Assembly: GCA_027067055.1 (NCBI GenBank)
Contig: JAMOMK010000123.1
Coordinates: 1 to 64,000 of the forward strand
Origin: Lysobacterales bacterium
GTDB taxonomy: Bacteria; Pseudomonadota; Gammaproteobacteria; Xanthomonadales; Marinicellaceae
Reading direction: 5' to 3'
Length of the DNA stretch: 64,000 nt
The notes beneath the pieces were generated by a model. That model saw nothing but the letters and a program-made list of their open reading frames with translations, did not search any database and was not told the DNA's origin. This document shows, in pieces, positions 53,333-62,980 of the stretch (positions within the stretch are counted from its first letter, which is position 1; the number at the start of each line of letters is the position of its first letter). A program made the position numbers and the translations under genes.

Positions 53333-54991
53333 TTAGTTTTGTTGTTCGAGTTTTGCCCACGAATCACGTAATGTCACGATTCGGTTAAAAACTGGTTTAT
53401 CATTTTCATGAGTAGTATCACGGTAAAAATACCCCATGCGTTCAAATTGATAGCGTATGCCCTCTGAGTTACTAAGAATATTGGGCTCAATCTTGGCATT
53501 TTCAATAACTTCTAATGAGTCAGGATTCAAATCACCCAGTCCTTTTGGAGCTGGCTTGTTAAATAATCGGTCGTACAAACGTACTTCAATATCATCTGCG
53601 TGCTCAGCACTCACCCAATGAATCGTACCTTTGACTTTTCTGCCATCAGGAGAAGAACCTCCTTTTGTTTCTGGGTCATAGGTGCAACGCAATTCTATAA
53701 CATTACCCTCTTTATCTTTAATTGCACTTTGACAGGTTAGGTAGTAAGCATAGCGTAAACGAACTTCTCGCCCTTCGGTAAAGCGGAAAAATTTACGGTT
53801 AGCATTTTCTTTGTAGTCATCGTGCTCAACATACAACTCTCGCCCAAAAGGTAATTCTCTCGTACCAAAAGATTCTTCGAGTGGATGATTTTTTGCTGTT
53901 ATCATCTCACTCTTTCCTTCTGGATAATTTTCAATAACAACTTTAAGCGGTTTTATTACACCCATAATACGTGGTGCAACTTTGTTCAAATCTTGGCGCA
54001 CAGTATCTTCCAACATACTCATTGGCACAGTTGAAGGTTTTTTTGTTACCGTACTTCTTTGGGCATAATGTCGAACCGACTCAGGTAAATAACCACGTCT
54101 TCTCATACCTGATACCGTTGGCATACGAGGATCATCCCAGCCATCGACCTTACCTTTTTCAACCAACTCATTTAACTTACGCTTTGAGGTAATGGTAAAA
54201 GATTGATTCATGCGGTTAAATTCAATTTGTTGTGGATGACATTCCAATGAAATATTATCCAAGACCCAATCATACAATGGACGATGATCTTCAAATTCTA
54301 AAGTGCAAATCGAATGGGTAATGCCTTCTAATGCATCAGAAATACAATGGGTAAAATCGTACATCGAGTAAATACACCACTTATCACCTGTACGAATATG
54401 GTGTGCTCGTTTTATGCGATAAATAATTGGATCACGCATATTGATATTGCCAGATTGCATATCAATTTTAGCACGTAAAACCATACTACCATCATCGAAC
54501 TCCCCTGCTTTCATGCGAGCAAATAAATCTAAAGATTCTTTAATTGATCTGTCTCGGAAAGGGCTATTTACTCCTGGCGTGGTGAAATTTCCGCGATTTT
54601 CACGTATTTCTTCAGGAGATTGTTCATCAATAAAAGCCAAACCTTTTTCAATCAACTCGACAGCATACGCATAAAGTTGATCAAAATAATCCGATGAATA
54701 CAATACTTTATCATTCCATTGAAAACCTAACCATTTCACATCTCGCTGAATAGCTTGTGCATACTCAAGCGACTCTTTTTCTGGATTGGTATCATCAAAG
54801 CGCAAATTACACAAACCTTGATAATCCTCTGCAAGACCAAAGTTCAAGCAAATAGACTTAACGTGCCCCACGTGCAAAAAACCATTTGGCTCTGGAGGGA
54901 AACGCGTATGCACTTGCGTATGCTTTCCTGAAGCTAAATCGCCATCAATGATTTGAGTAATAAAGTTCTCTGAAACGTTCTTTTCCGTCAT
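53333..54991 (-). CDS. glnS: glutaminyl-tRNA synthetase
   Basis: 552 residues. The class I signature [20 protein letters not shown] (31-50) holds the HIGH-like HVGH, and [14 protein letters not shown] (about 260) holds the KMSKS-like loop. [19 protein letters not shown] and the C-terminal anticodon-binding beta barrels are typical of GlnRS rather than the archaeal-type GluRS. It charges tRNA-Gln directly, so this organism likely does not depend on the amidotransferase route. A hairpin lies in its leader (55026-55050). Confidence 0.96.
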   Translation of the reverse strand: MTEKNVSENFITQIIDGDLASGKHTQVHTRFPPEPNGFLHVGHVKSICLNFGLAEDYQGLCNLRFDDTNPEKESLEYAQAIQRDVKWLGFQWNDKVLYSSDYFDQLYAYAVELIEKGLAFIDEQSPEEIRENRGNFTTPGVNSPFRDRSIKESLDLFARMKAGEFDDGSMVLRAKIDMQSGNINMRDPIIYRIKRAHHIRTGDKWCIYSMYDFTHCISDALEGITHSICTLEFEDHRPLYDWVLDNISLECHPQQIEFNRMNQSFTITSKRKLNELVEKGKVDGWDDPRMPTVSGMRRRGYLPESVRHYAQRSTVTKKPSTVPMSMLEDTVRQDLNKVAPRIMGVIKPLKVVIENYPEGKSEMITAKNHPLEESFGTRELPFGRELYVEHDDYKENANRKFFRFTEGREVRLRYAYYLTCQSAIKDKEGNVIELRCTYDPETKGGSSPDGRKVKGTIHWVSAEHADDIEVRLYDRLFNKPAPKGLGDLNPDSLEVIENAKIEPNILSNSEGIRYQFERMGYFYRDTTHENDKPVFNRIVTLRDSWAKLEQQN

Positions 54992-55025
54992 AAATCTGAT
55001 AAAAAGTTAATTAAACAGGTATTTT

Positions 55026-55050
55026 ACTAGCTATTGAAATTTTAGCTAGT
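55026..55050 (-). promoter_or_regulatory. leader hairpin upstream of glnS
   Basis: ACTAGCTA (55026-55033) pairs with TAGCTAGT (55043-55050) around a 9-base loop, about 35 bases before the glnS ATG. It could be a 5' UTR stem or an operator; there is no further evidence. Confidence 0.3.
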
Positions 55051-55145
55051 TATTCGTAGATAATATTTAATGAGTATTACTTTAAGACTTACAGGTTTTA
55101 ATCATACAAGTTACACTTTGTGTTGTTAATTTTTCAAAAACCCAT

Positions 55146-58100
55146 TCATTGTTTTAAAACTCCCTGTAGTATTAGTCCTGCTAATAATGATATACTCGAC
55201 AGAGGACTTGATTCAAGATTATCAACTACTGAACTCTCAGGTTTTTGTAAAATTTCAACCTCATATGATGTTGCAGTTTTTAAAACAACTTGCTCAAACC
55301 CATTAGTAAATATTTCTTCAGCCAACATTTCACATGTTGCAGGTTGTAAGGCACACAATTCAGAAAAACCCATCATTGTACCATCTGAAAAAGAAAATTG
55401 TGAAATGACCTCTCCTTGAGCACTGTTTGCGATATGAATACTTGAAAGAATAGTATTTTCATGATGACCATATTGGATTTCTAGATCACCAGTTACTAAA
55501 CTATTAACAAGAGTAACATCATCTGCATCTAAACCACCAAGAAACCTAATCGTATTACCACCAGAGTCATTAGTATCAACAATCGTTGTAAAAGGCATAA
55601 CACCAGGTTCTGGGTCATCTTGATAACGAAAAATGTAAGTATCATGCCCCAAACCACCAGTTAGCGTATCAGCACCACGATCTCCTTGCAGTAAGTCATT
55701 GCCATCACCACCTTGTAAATTATCATCACCTTTACCCCCTCGAAGAACATCAATTCCAGCACCACCGTTTAAAGTATCAACACCATCTCCGCCCGCAAGC
55801 AAATCATCACCATCATCACCATTTAGGGTGTCATTGCCGCTTGCTCCAAATAGCCTATCATTACCAATACCACCATGTAATGTATCGTTATCGGCTCCTC
55901 CATCAAGAACATCTTTACCAGCACCGCCAAAAACAATATCATTACCGCCTCTTGCAATAACGGCATCATCGCCATCAAGCATGTCAAGATTTTGGATTGT
56001 TGCATCACCTTCATACCAATCATTAAAGGCTGTAATTTGATTACTGCTTGCCATAAGCATTGTACTAGTCATTGGGGTTTTCAATACAGTGGTTAAATCA
56101 ACATATGATAAAACCCTACCATCAATAAATTCAAATTCTTCAATAACACTACCACCAGCTCCACCAGATACCTTTAAAGCATCATTAGGCGAATAATGCA
56201 CCAACATATCACCACCGACATCCTCAAAAGTAATGCGATTAGGATAAACAAATTCATCAAATTTTATTCTATCTAAACCACCACTATCAGAAATAGTATC
56301 AGGTGAAGTCGCACTTGAATTATTTAATACGGCCAAATACACATCATCACCTGAACCTCCATTTAACATATCAATACCAACACCTCCGTTTAAAACATCG
56401 TTGCCATCATCACCGTTGAGAATATCGTCTCCAGCCCCACCAAATAAAAAATCATTATCATCACCGCCATTTAAAATATCATCACCTTGTCCGCCACGTA
56501 AATTATCCAATCCTGCTTCACCATTAAGAATATCATTACCATCATTGCCATCAATTACATCATCACCATCACCACCAACTAAGACTACATCATCACCAGT
56601 ACCTCCAGAAATATAGTCATCGCCACCATATCCATAAATTTCATCAACTCCATCACCGCCATAGAGAAAATCATTGCCAGATGGCTCTCCTAAGTCATCT
56701 CCAAATAACATGTCATCGCCAGAGCCACCATCTAAAGTATCATGACCTTGATTACCAAACAACATGTCATCACCAGAGCCACCAAACAAAAGATCATTGC
56801 CATATTCAGAGCCTACTGGCATGGCGACTAAATCATCACCATAAATCATATCATCATCAGCCTCACCGTATAAAGTATCAGAACCAGGGCCACCACTAAT
56901 CCAATCAGAGCCTGGACCTGCATACACAATGTCATTATTAGAGTCAGATACTTCATCTTGAACACGGTCAGTAGTCGATCTAACTACTTCAGGAATAAAC
57001 TCAAAATCACCACCAGCTGTAATTGAAGTTGTGAAATTAAACGCATCACCAGGTGTCACAAGAGCATAATTGATAGAAGAAGTGTTCCAGTTACTACCGT
57101 CCCAGTTATGCAATCTACCAATAAAAGGTACGGGTGTAATGACCACAAGATTTCTTTCAAAGGTATAATAACCATCTGCCAAAATTATGTCAAAACCACC
57201 ACCAGCATAAACTAAATCAGCACCTGTGCCCATGGTAATAAAATCTTGATTGCCTGTACCGTAAGCCACATCATTACCTTCGTCAGCAACAATCCAATCC
57301 CCTTGATCAGAAGTGTTAGTGGCATTGATGTCTTCTCCTTCTTCTCCTGCAATAATAAAGTCATCTCCCACACCCGTGTCAATCAAATCAATGTCCGCAC
57401 CACCAATTACAGTATCTTTATCAATCGGGCCATTAACTGCATTGTTAAATCCAACTCCAGCCAAAATGAAATCTTTACCTTCCTCCCCATAAATAACATC
57501 ATTACCTTCCTCCCCATAAATAACATCATTACCAAAAGCAGTTGAAGCACGATCTGAAAGCCCTCCACCACTACCCAATAAAACAACATCATGACCACCC
57601 TGAAAATCTGTCACAGTATCATACAAGTTTCCAGCATCATAAAAGTCATTGCCAGTTGAACCTGTTTCATAATAATCTAATGTACCAACAGCCGCTGTAT
57701 CAGATGGAGCGAAAGTATCAGTCGGAGGAAGAGGGTCACTACTATTGTTCAACACAATACCCATGTTATTTACAGTAGAAAATCCTTCAATAACCACCAT
57801 TGAATCGGCTTCATCGGAGTCTTTGATAATAAGATGGTTGCCATGAAAGGTGCTCAACAAATTATACCTAAAACGCCCGTCGTCACTATCCCAAACATTA
57901 CCACCAACTCGATCACCACCTGTGAGTATTTCACCATTAAATTTAATCGAGCCCATACCATCAGAATCAAATATCACATCACGCCCATCATTGACAATAT
58001 AGTTATCATTGCCATTACCACCAGAGAGAAAATCATTGCCGCCACCGCCATTTAGTGTGTCAGCTCCATCGGCACCGTAGAGGCTGTCATCACGAACTCC

Positions 58101-59441
58101 GCCTATTAAGCTATTATCATTGGCATTACCAAATATAATTTCTACCAAATTTGTTGGACTATTTGCTGGAGGATTAACAATTACAAAATTTACATTTACA
58201 TTTAAGTCTTTAAAACGTGTTGACTGAGTAATATCTGCTGAACTAACTGGTGTGCCTGCATTTTGGGTTAAACCAAATAAATTAAATTTAGCATCATATG
58301 CCAGTCTAGCTTTGGTCATTGCACCACGATCAATCCAGTATTTCTTAGAAACATTGATGTTAATAGATACGCCATTATCCACCTTGAATATTGACAAACC
58401 TTGCAATGCTTTTTGTGCCAGCATATCACCATCCAAAGCATCAGTAACCAAATTATCTACTAAGTGAACGGTGGTTGCTATTGATTGATTTTGAGTCCCT
58501 GGTCCACCAAAAAAAGTTAAAACTTTTTGGTTAAAATAATCATTGATACCAGTGGTAATGATTGGATTAGAAAATTGCCCACTACTTGCTCCCTCTAGCA
58601 TATGCAAAACTCCAACATCGCCAAAATTGATTACAGGGGCAAAAGCGGCTTCTGCTTTTAAGCCTTCAACGGCAGCACTAACTGTTAAAGGCACTCTGCC
58701 ATCCAATTCACCCTCACCTCCTTTTAACCAATACAACTCCCAAAGCGTATTAATGTTGTCAAAAATAACAAAATCATTTATATTAATAAAATCATAGCCA
58801 CCACCCATCATAGCCTCGGTAAAGCCATAACCAAAAGAGTGGTTAGCATACAAAACATTACGCCAATCGTCTAAATTATCAGCAGCTTCAGGATTTGGAC
58901 CTACTGTAATTAAATTTTGAGTGAAGTCCGCTTGGTCTCTCAACTTGGATAAAAGCAAGGTGCCAGGCCATGCGGTGTTGTTTTGAAATACACTATCCTG
59001 AGGAGCACGGTCAAACAAAACTTGGCTAACTCCTAGTAAGTCCTTATCTGCAATAACATCTATATTTGGAAGAGTCCATAAAAAATCATTTTTCAATGTA
59101 TCATAAAACAGTCTTGCAACAGCATTTGAAGCTTCTTGCAATTGAGCATCTGTAAAGGTTTCAGCATAATGTAAATTTCCTTCTTTTTTAGCATATTCTC
59201 GAATCATTCGAGCAAATGCTCCCTGATTAATATTGACATTTAATGCACCCTCGACCCATATTCGCGGTTTCAATACATTAGGTAACTCATCTGGGGTAAC
59301 TCCATTAACCTCCGTTGTTAGTATTTCTGCAACTCTTGAATAGAATATTGCAAAATTGCCAGAGTCTCCTTCATTTTGTGGACCTGATGCATACGCATCA
59401 ATTATTTCTATTTGCTGAGTAGGTGTAAATATATAAGACAT
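55146..59441 (-). CDS. large RTX (hemolysin-type calcium-binding repeat) protein
   Basis: 1431 residues. Residues 1 to about 200 form a domain shared with the short gene at 60837 (PTQQIEIIDAYASGPQNEGD, RIWVEGALNVNINQGAFARMIREY). About 440-700, 880-1100 and 1210-1340 carry many GGxGxDxLxGG calcium-binding nonapeptides (GSGDDMLFGNQGHDTLDGGS). The C-terminus has EEIFTNGFE and a hydrophobic end (ISLLAGLILQGVLKQ) that could be a type I secretion signal. No pore-forming or enzyme domain is recognised. AAGGAG precedes the ATG. It follows the 297-residue membrane protein by 21 bases and probably forms an operon with it. Confidence 0.85.
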   Translation of the reverse strand: MSYIFTPTQQIEIIDAYASGPQNEGDSGNFAIFYSRVAEILTTEVNGVTPDELPNVLKPRIWVEGALNVNINQGAFARMIREYAKKEGNLHYAETFTDAQLQEASNAVARLFYDTLKNDFLWTLPNIDVIADKDLLGVSQVLFDRAPQDSVFQNNTAWPGTLLLSKLRDQADFTQNLITVGPNPEAADNLDDWRNVLYANHSFGYGFTEAMMGGGYDFININDFVIFDNINTLWELYWLKGGEGELDGRVPLTVSAAVEGLKAEAAFAPVINFGDVGVLHMLEGASSGQFSNPIITTGINDYFNQKVLTFFGGPGTQNQSIATTVHLVDNLVTDALDGDMLAQKALQGLSIFKVDNGVSININVSKKYWIDRGAMTKARLAYDAKFNLFGLTQNAGTPVSSADITQSTRFKDLNVNVNFVIVNPPANSPTNLVEIIFGNANDNSLIGGVRDDSLYGADGADTLNGGGGNDFLSGGNGNDNYIVNDGRDVIFDSDGMGSIKFNGEILTGGDRVGGNVWDSDDGRFRYNLLSTFHGNHLIIKDSDEADSMVVIEGFSTVNNMGIVLNNSSDPLPPTDTFAPSDTAAVGTLDYYETGSTGNDFYDAGNLYDTVTDFQGGHDVVLLGSGGGLSDRASTAFGNDVIYGEEGNDVIYGEEGKDFILAGVGFNNAVNGPIDKDTVIGGADIDLIDTGVGDDFIIAGEEGEDINATNTSDQGDWIVADEGNDVAYGTGNQDFITMGTGADLVYAGGGFDIILADGYYTFERNLVVITPVPFIGRLHNWDGSNWNTSSINYALVTPGDAFNFTTSITAGGDFEFIPEVVRSTTDRVQDEVSDSNNDIVYAGPGSDWISGGPGSDTLYGEADDDMIYGDDLVAMPVGSEYGNDLLFGGSGDDMLFGNQGHDTLDGGSGDDMLFGDDLGEPSGNDFLYGGDGVDEIYGYGGDDYISGGTGDDVVLVGGDGDDVIDGNDGNDILNGEAGLDNLRGGQGDDILNGGDDNDFLFGGAGDDILNGDDGNDVLNGGVGIDMLNGGSGDDVYLAVLNNSSATSPDTISDSGGLDRIKFDEFVYPNRITFEDVGGDMLVHYSPNDALKVSGGAGGSVIEEFEFIDGRVLSYVDLTTVLKTPMTSTMLMASSNQITAFNDWYEGDATIQNLDMLDGDDAVIARGGNDIVFGGAGKDVLDGGADNDTLHGGIGNDRLFGASGNDTLNGDDGDDLLAGGDGVDTLNGGAGIDVLRGGKGDDNLQGGDGNDLLQGDRGADTLTGGLGHDTYIFRYQDDPEPGVMPFTTIVDTNDSGGNTIRFLGGLDADDVTLVNSLVTGDLEIQYGHHENTILSSIHIANSAQGEVISQFSFSDGTMMGFSELCALQPATCEMLAEEIFTNGFEQVVLKTATSYEVEILQKPESSVVDNLESSPLSSISLLAGLILQGVLKQ
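57475..57528. repeat. 27-bp perfect tandem duplication in the RTX gene
   Basis: Two identical 27-base units encode the tandem NDVIYGEEG nonapeptides. The exact identity at DNA level, unlike the other repeats of this gene, points to a recent duplication that keeps the frame. Confidence 0.6.
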
Positions 59442-59462
59442 ATTACTTCTCCTTAGTGTGAT

Positions 59463-60356
59463 TTAACTATTATTTATAGTTGATATTACAAAATTTGTAA
59501 ATTGGGTGTTTGTATCCATGTAAAATTGTTTTAAATTTAATGCTGTTTCTATTTTAAAATTAATGATTTTTAAGCTTAAATGCGATGAAAAATACCATCT
59601 CAGTGTACAAAAAGAACCTATATCATTTTCTGTACTATTGAGTAGTAAACCTTTACTTGGATATTTTGTACTTATGCTACATTTAAGAATAATTGGTTTG
59701 CCAAGAGCATCTAGTTCATCATCAATTTTCACAAAGATGTTTTTACTGTTCTTTGCTTGTGGATTATTATATTCATAAACTGAAATCTCAAATTCTTGTT
59801 TCTGTTCAACGAACTGTGCTTTTTCGAACAAGTCAACATCATAGGTTGATATTTTAGGGTATGATATTTTTTCACTTTTATTAAATTTATTACTATTTTT
59901 TCTTATAACCATACTACCTATGAAGTCGTATTGAACCTCAGTGGCTATAGTAGATAAATGAGACCATAATAAACCATCAAATTTAGACCATGCTAATGAA
60001 AACTCAAGGTATTGATTTTTTTGAATTAAACCTCTTTCAAATAAAGTTCTCACATATCCAACTTTCGTACTAAATCCACAAGGGTATCTCAATCTAGTTT
60101 TAGCAAATTGAATTTCAATCATTTGATTGTCTAAATAAGGAGGATATTTACAGTCATTACGATAAATTTTAGGTTTTTCTAATTGATTGTAATAGTCATT
60201 ATGTTCATTAGCTTCAAATATATTGTCATGAATAAAGCTTTTCAAAGACCAATAGGATTTACTACCATTTGCTTTTATTGTTTCAAAGTTATAGTTCAAT
60301 AAAAACGGTCCGAAAAATACGAACAATATCAATAGTGGGATAATAATTTTTTTCAT
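59463..60356 (-). CDS. membrane-anchored four-Cys protein, RTX-module partner (intact module)
   Basis: 297 residues, unrecognised. N-terminal span IIIPLLILFVFFGPFLL, then a soluble domain with Cys at NDCKYPP, LRYPCGFS, ILKCSIS and SFCTLRWYF. These cysteines, the spacing between them and the C-terminal SLKIINFKIET segment correspond to the 272-residue protein at 61540 (SACVGV, LEYPCTTT, IICDRYG, SQCGIYWRL, IKASMLFIP), so they are paralogues. Both stand just upstream of an RTX gene with a shared start signal (GGAGAAGTAATATG). An immunity, chaperone or surface-tether role is possible; none is proven. Confidence 0.6.
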   Translation of the reverse strand: MKKIIIPLLILFVFFGPFLLNYNFETIKANGSKSYWSLKSFIHDNIFEANEHNDYYNQLEKPKIYRNDCKYPPYLDNQMIEIQFAKTRLRYPCGFSTKVGYVRTLFERGLIQKNQYLEFSLAWSKFDGLLWSHLSTIATEVQYDFIGSMVIRKNSNKFNKSEKISYPKISTYDVDLFEKAQFVEQKQEFEISVYEYNNPQAKNSKNIFVKIDDELDALGKPIILKCSISTKYPSKGLLLNSTENDIGSFCTLRWYFSSHLSLKIINFKIETALNLKQFYMDTNTQFTNFVISTINNS

Positions 60357-60464
60357 ATATTTTTCTCAAATCTTAGGTGTTGAACTAGCTTAATAATATT
60401 GGATTGGTAATAAACAAACGCACCTAAAACAGGTGCATTATACAATGCCAATAAAATTGTTTCA

Positions 60465-60725
60465 ATGAACAATTTAAAATTTAGAAAGTCAATACACTCC
60501 AAAGTGCATGTAAATTTACGCAAGTTACTAGTAGCACAAAGGAAGAATATTAGTCTTTCACAACGTGAATTGGCTGAAAAACTGCAAGTTACCCATTCAT
60601 TAATTGGCAAAATAGAAACTGGTGACCGACGCTTGGACTTTGTAGAAATGATTGAATACTGTAATGCATTGGACTTAAGTTTGACTGTCGCTATAGATAT
60701 GGTTAAGTCGCAGTATGTCAAATAA
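60465..60725 (+). CDS. XRE family helix-turn-helix regulator
   Basis: 86 residues. A lambda-repressor-type HTH: NLRKLLVAQRKNISLSQREL, then AEKLQVTHSLIGKIETGDRR as recognition helix and wing. It is transcribed divergently from the four-Cys membrane protein (108 bases between starts) and is the natural regulator of that promoter. A long reading frame on the opposite strand (60353-60835) is an antisense shadow. A frameshifted homologue sits in the same position of the other module (62504). Its ending, LDFVEMIEYCNALDLSLTVA, matches the restored sequence there. Confidence 0.8.
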   Translation: MNNLKFRKSIHSKVHVNLRKLLVAQRKNISLSQRELAEKLQVTHSLIGKIETGDRRLDFVEMIEYCNALDLSLTVAIDMVKSQYVK

Positions 60726-60836
60726 TATTTATTTTCTAAAATGGCTTGTACAAGATAACCGTGTACATAAAATTCTACTTTCTCTATTTTTATTGGCATC
60801 TGCAATTTACTTTCAATTGTCAAAGTTTTCTGCAAC

Positions 60837-61538
60837 TCAAATTAGTGGTTTTAACACATCATACACGGTATCAACTGCCCTGACAACAATATAGTCTCTA
60901 TCAGCATCACCGAAAATTGTGTCATTACCAATTCCTGCCAGCACTCTGTCTGCAGTTTCATCGACTGTCACATCTGGGTTGTCTGGGTCATCAAATGAAG
61001 AAAAGAGCAAAGTACCTGACCATGCGGCATTTTGGCCTGCAGGGTTAAGAGGGGACAGTGAGTTAATTGTATCATTAAGTACAAACTCAAAGAGAATTTC
61101 TCCAACTCCATTTGCGTCATTGTTTGCAATATCATTTATTGATTGAAGAACCCAAAGATTATTAACAACATCATCTTTAGCATTTCTTGCAACTTGATTT
61201 GAAGCTTCCTGTATTTCTGATATTGAGGTTGTGCTTTGAAAATCACTAAACCGTCTATCCCAATGCAACTCGCCTTGTGTTTGGGTGTATTCACGAATTA
61301 GTGTAGAAAATACACCAGCACCTTCATTAACCTTAGTTGCACCATCAAACCAAATTCTCACTGGCAAGACTTCGGCATTAGCATCGGGTGCACCCAAGCC
61401 TGTATCTGTGGATAAGATTGTTGACATTGTGGTGTAAAAAGGCACATGATTACCAGGGTCTCCAATATTTTGAGGTCCTGTATTAAATGCATTGGTAATA
61501 TCTTGTTGTTCTAAAAGTGTAAATGTGTATGTTGCCAT
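60837..61538 (-). CDS. short RTX-like protein, truncated paralogue
   Basis: 233 residues. The first 180 align with the N-terminal domain of the 1431-residue RTX protein (NAFNTGPQNIGDPGNHVPFY; VRIWFDGATKVNEGAGVFST; AWSGTLLFSSFDD), but only one calcium-type repeat (AGIGNDTIFGDADRDYI) remains before the end at ITVYDVLKPLI-like residues. The large repeat region is missing, so it is probably a decayed or minimal copy. It starts 1 base after the 272-residue gene stop, with GGAGAA just before the ATG. Confidence 0.7.
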   Translation of the reverse strand: MATYTFTLLEQQDITNAFNTGPQNIGDPGNHVPFYTTMSTILSTDTGLGAPDANAEVLPVRIWFDGATKVNEGAGVFSTLIREYTQTQGELHWDRRFSDFQSTTSISEIQEASNQVARNAKDDVVNNLWVLQSINDIANNDANGVGEILFEFVLNDTINSLSPLNPAGQNAAWSGTLLFSSFDDPDNPDVTVDETADRVLAGIGNDTIFGDADRDYIVVRAVDTVYDVLKPLI

Positions 61539-61539
61539 A

Positions 61540-62358
61540 TTACTTCTCCGTAGGTTTTGGTGGGTTGTTTGGATATTTTATAATAAAATTCTTTAACGTT
61601 TTATTATACTTTTCAAAAATTTCTTTAAAGTTATAAGCAAATTTAGATGGTATAAATAGCATGCTCGCTTTTATATCTTTTGTTAGCCGCCAATATATTC
61701 CACATTGTGATTTTTTTTTGACCTCATGGAAAGGACTAAATAATTTATAAGGGTCAACATCACCATATCGATCACATATGATATGAGGAAACAAACCTTC
61801 AATATCTTGGTTGTTTTTTAATGTTGCTATAATATAGTTGCTTTCTTCGTATACAATGTAATCTTTCTCATTATCTTCTTTTATTTTTATTGCACTTTTA
61901 ATTCTCTTTATAATGTGATCGAAAGACACTTTATTTCCATCACTAGTCAACTGGATAGCTAATAACTTTAACCTATACCTTTGTTCGATTATTTTGTGCT
62001 CTGAATCATACTCAATATGATATTCACCCATGTGAGTTGTTGTACAAGGATACTCCAAGACATAACCTGCAAATTTTGTGATAATCATATCTTTATCGGA
62101 TTTGGTTACACCCACACAAGCACTGGTATCAGAATCAGGTTTATTACTCCCAACTCTACGAACTCCATCATCGGGTCGGTTTTTATGCTTTATGGCATTT
62201 GTAACAGACTTTAGCCAAGACCTTTTTTTTGGTTTGTTTTTATCAATCTCTAAAGTTGATGACTGTTCTAACTCCGCAATTTTATTGTCTTGTTGTTTAT
62301 CAAAGTAATAAACAACTCCAAATAATAGGATTAAGGCAACAATTATATATTTTTCCAT
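61540..62358 (-). CDS. membrane-anchored four-Cys protein, RTX-module partner (decayed module)
   Basis: 272 residues, paralogue of the 297-residue protein at 59463. N-terminal span YIIVALILLFGVVYYF, a Lys-rich linker with RRVGSNKPDSDTSACVG, then a soluble domain with LEYPCTTTHMGEYHIEYD, FPHIICDRYGD and KKSQCGIYWRLTKDIKASML. Its stop and the RTX-like ATG are one base apart. The divergent regulator upstream (62504) carries a frameshift, so expression of this copy may be altered. Confidence 0.6.
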   Translation of the reverse strand: MEKYIIVALILLFGVVYYFDKQQDNKIAELEQSSTLEIDKNKPKKRSWLKSVTNAIKHKNRPDDGVRRVGSNKPDSDTSACVGVTKSDKDMIITKFAGYVLEYPCTTTHMGEYHIEYDSEHKIIEQRYRLKLLAIQLTSDGNKVSFDHIIKRIKSAIKIKEDNEKDYIVYEESNYIIATLKNNQDIEGLFPHIICDRYGDVDPYKLFSPFHEVKKKSQCGIYWRLTKDIKASMLFIPSKFAYNFKEIFEKYNKTLKNFIIKYPNNPPKPTEK

Positions 62359-62503
62359 GGTCGTATTTGTGTGGTTTAAGTTTTATTGTAGCATAATTAA
62401 ATTATTTCCAGTCTTTCATACGCTTATACTACTATAAATATGTATCGGCGTAAAAAACTGGTACTATATAGGATATTTTGCTTTTTGATTTAAAGTCCAT
62501 ACT

Positions 62504-62760
62504 ATGAAAAGAAGCATTTGGACAGAAGAATATAATCACTTAAGAAAAGCACTAAAAAGAATAAGGCTTGAGGGTAACCTTACACAATATGAACTTGCTG
62601 ATTTATTACAAAAACCTAGGACATATGTAACCAAGTATGAAAATGCTGATAGAAACTTAGACTTTGTGAGGTGATAAAGGTTTGTAAAGCCTGTAATATT
62701 GATCCAATTATATTTTTGGAATATTTTTTGAAGCAATTACCACCAGAACCCATATTTTAG
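62504..62760 (+). pseudogene. XRE family HTH regulator, broken by a 1-base deletion
   Basis: The ATG at 62504 gives 56 codons with a good HTH (LTQYELADLLQKPRTYVTKY, then ENADRNLDFV) and stops at TGA (62672-62674). Shifting the frame by one base at 62668 continues the family sequence: EVIKVCKACNIDPIIFLEYF to a TAG at 62758-62760. One extra G near 62668-62671 would restore an 86-residue protein like the intact regulator at 60465. It stands divergent from the 272-residue gene in the same way. A true mutation or a sequencing error are both possible. Confidence 0.7.
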
Positions 62761-62980
62761 TAAGTACCATTATCACTGCTAAATTTTATTTATACAAAGT
62801 CAACAAACGGCAGGAAATCGATATCAATCTTAATATAAGGATAAATCTGGTCACTTCCTTGCTATGTAAATTGTTCATATGATGTATAATCCACGCTTTT
62901 TTCTTTTCCTAAATTATCATTCTGGAAGTTTTTACTGTTGATTCTGGTAAAATAAACCTATGTTTTAAGGAATTAATGTT

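Noticed and set aside
55699-56616. Two Pro/Ser-rich plus-strand frames opposite the RTX gene
   Set aside because: They are the reverse complement of Gly/Asp-rich calcium repeats, which always give Pro/Ser-rich antisense frames.
60353-60835. 160-codon minus-strand frame covering the XRE gene
   Set aside because: The plus-strand frame gives a clear helix-turn-helix and fits the module layout; the minus frame has no recognisable family and a poor start.
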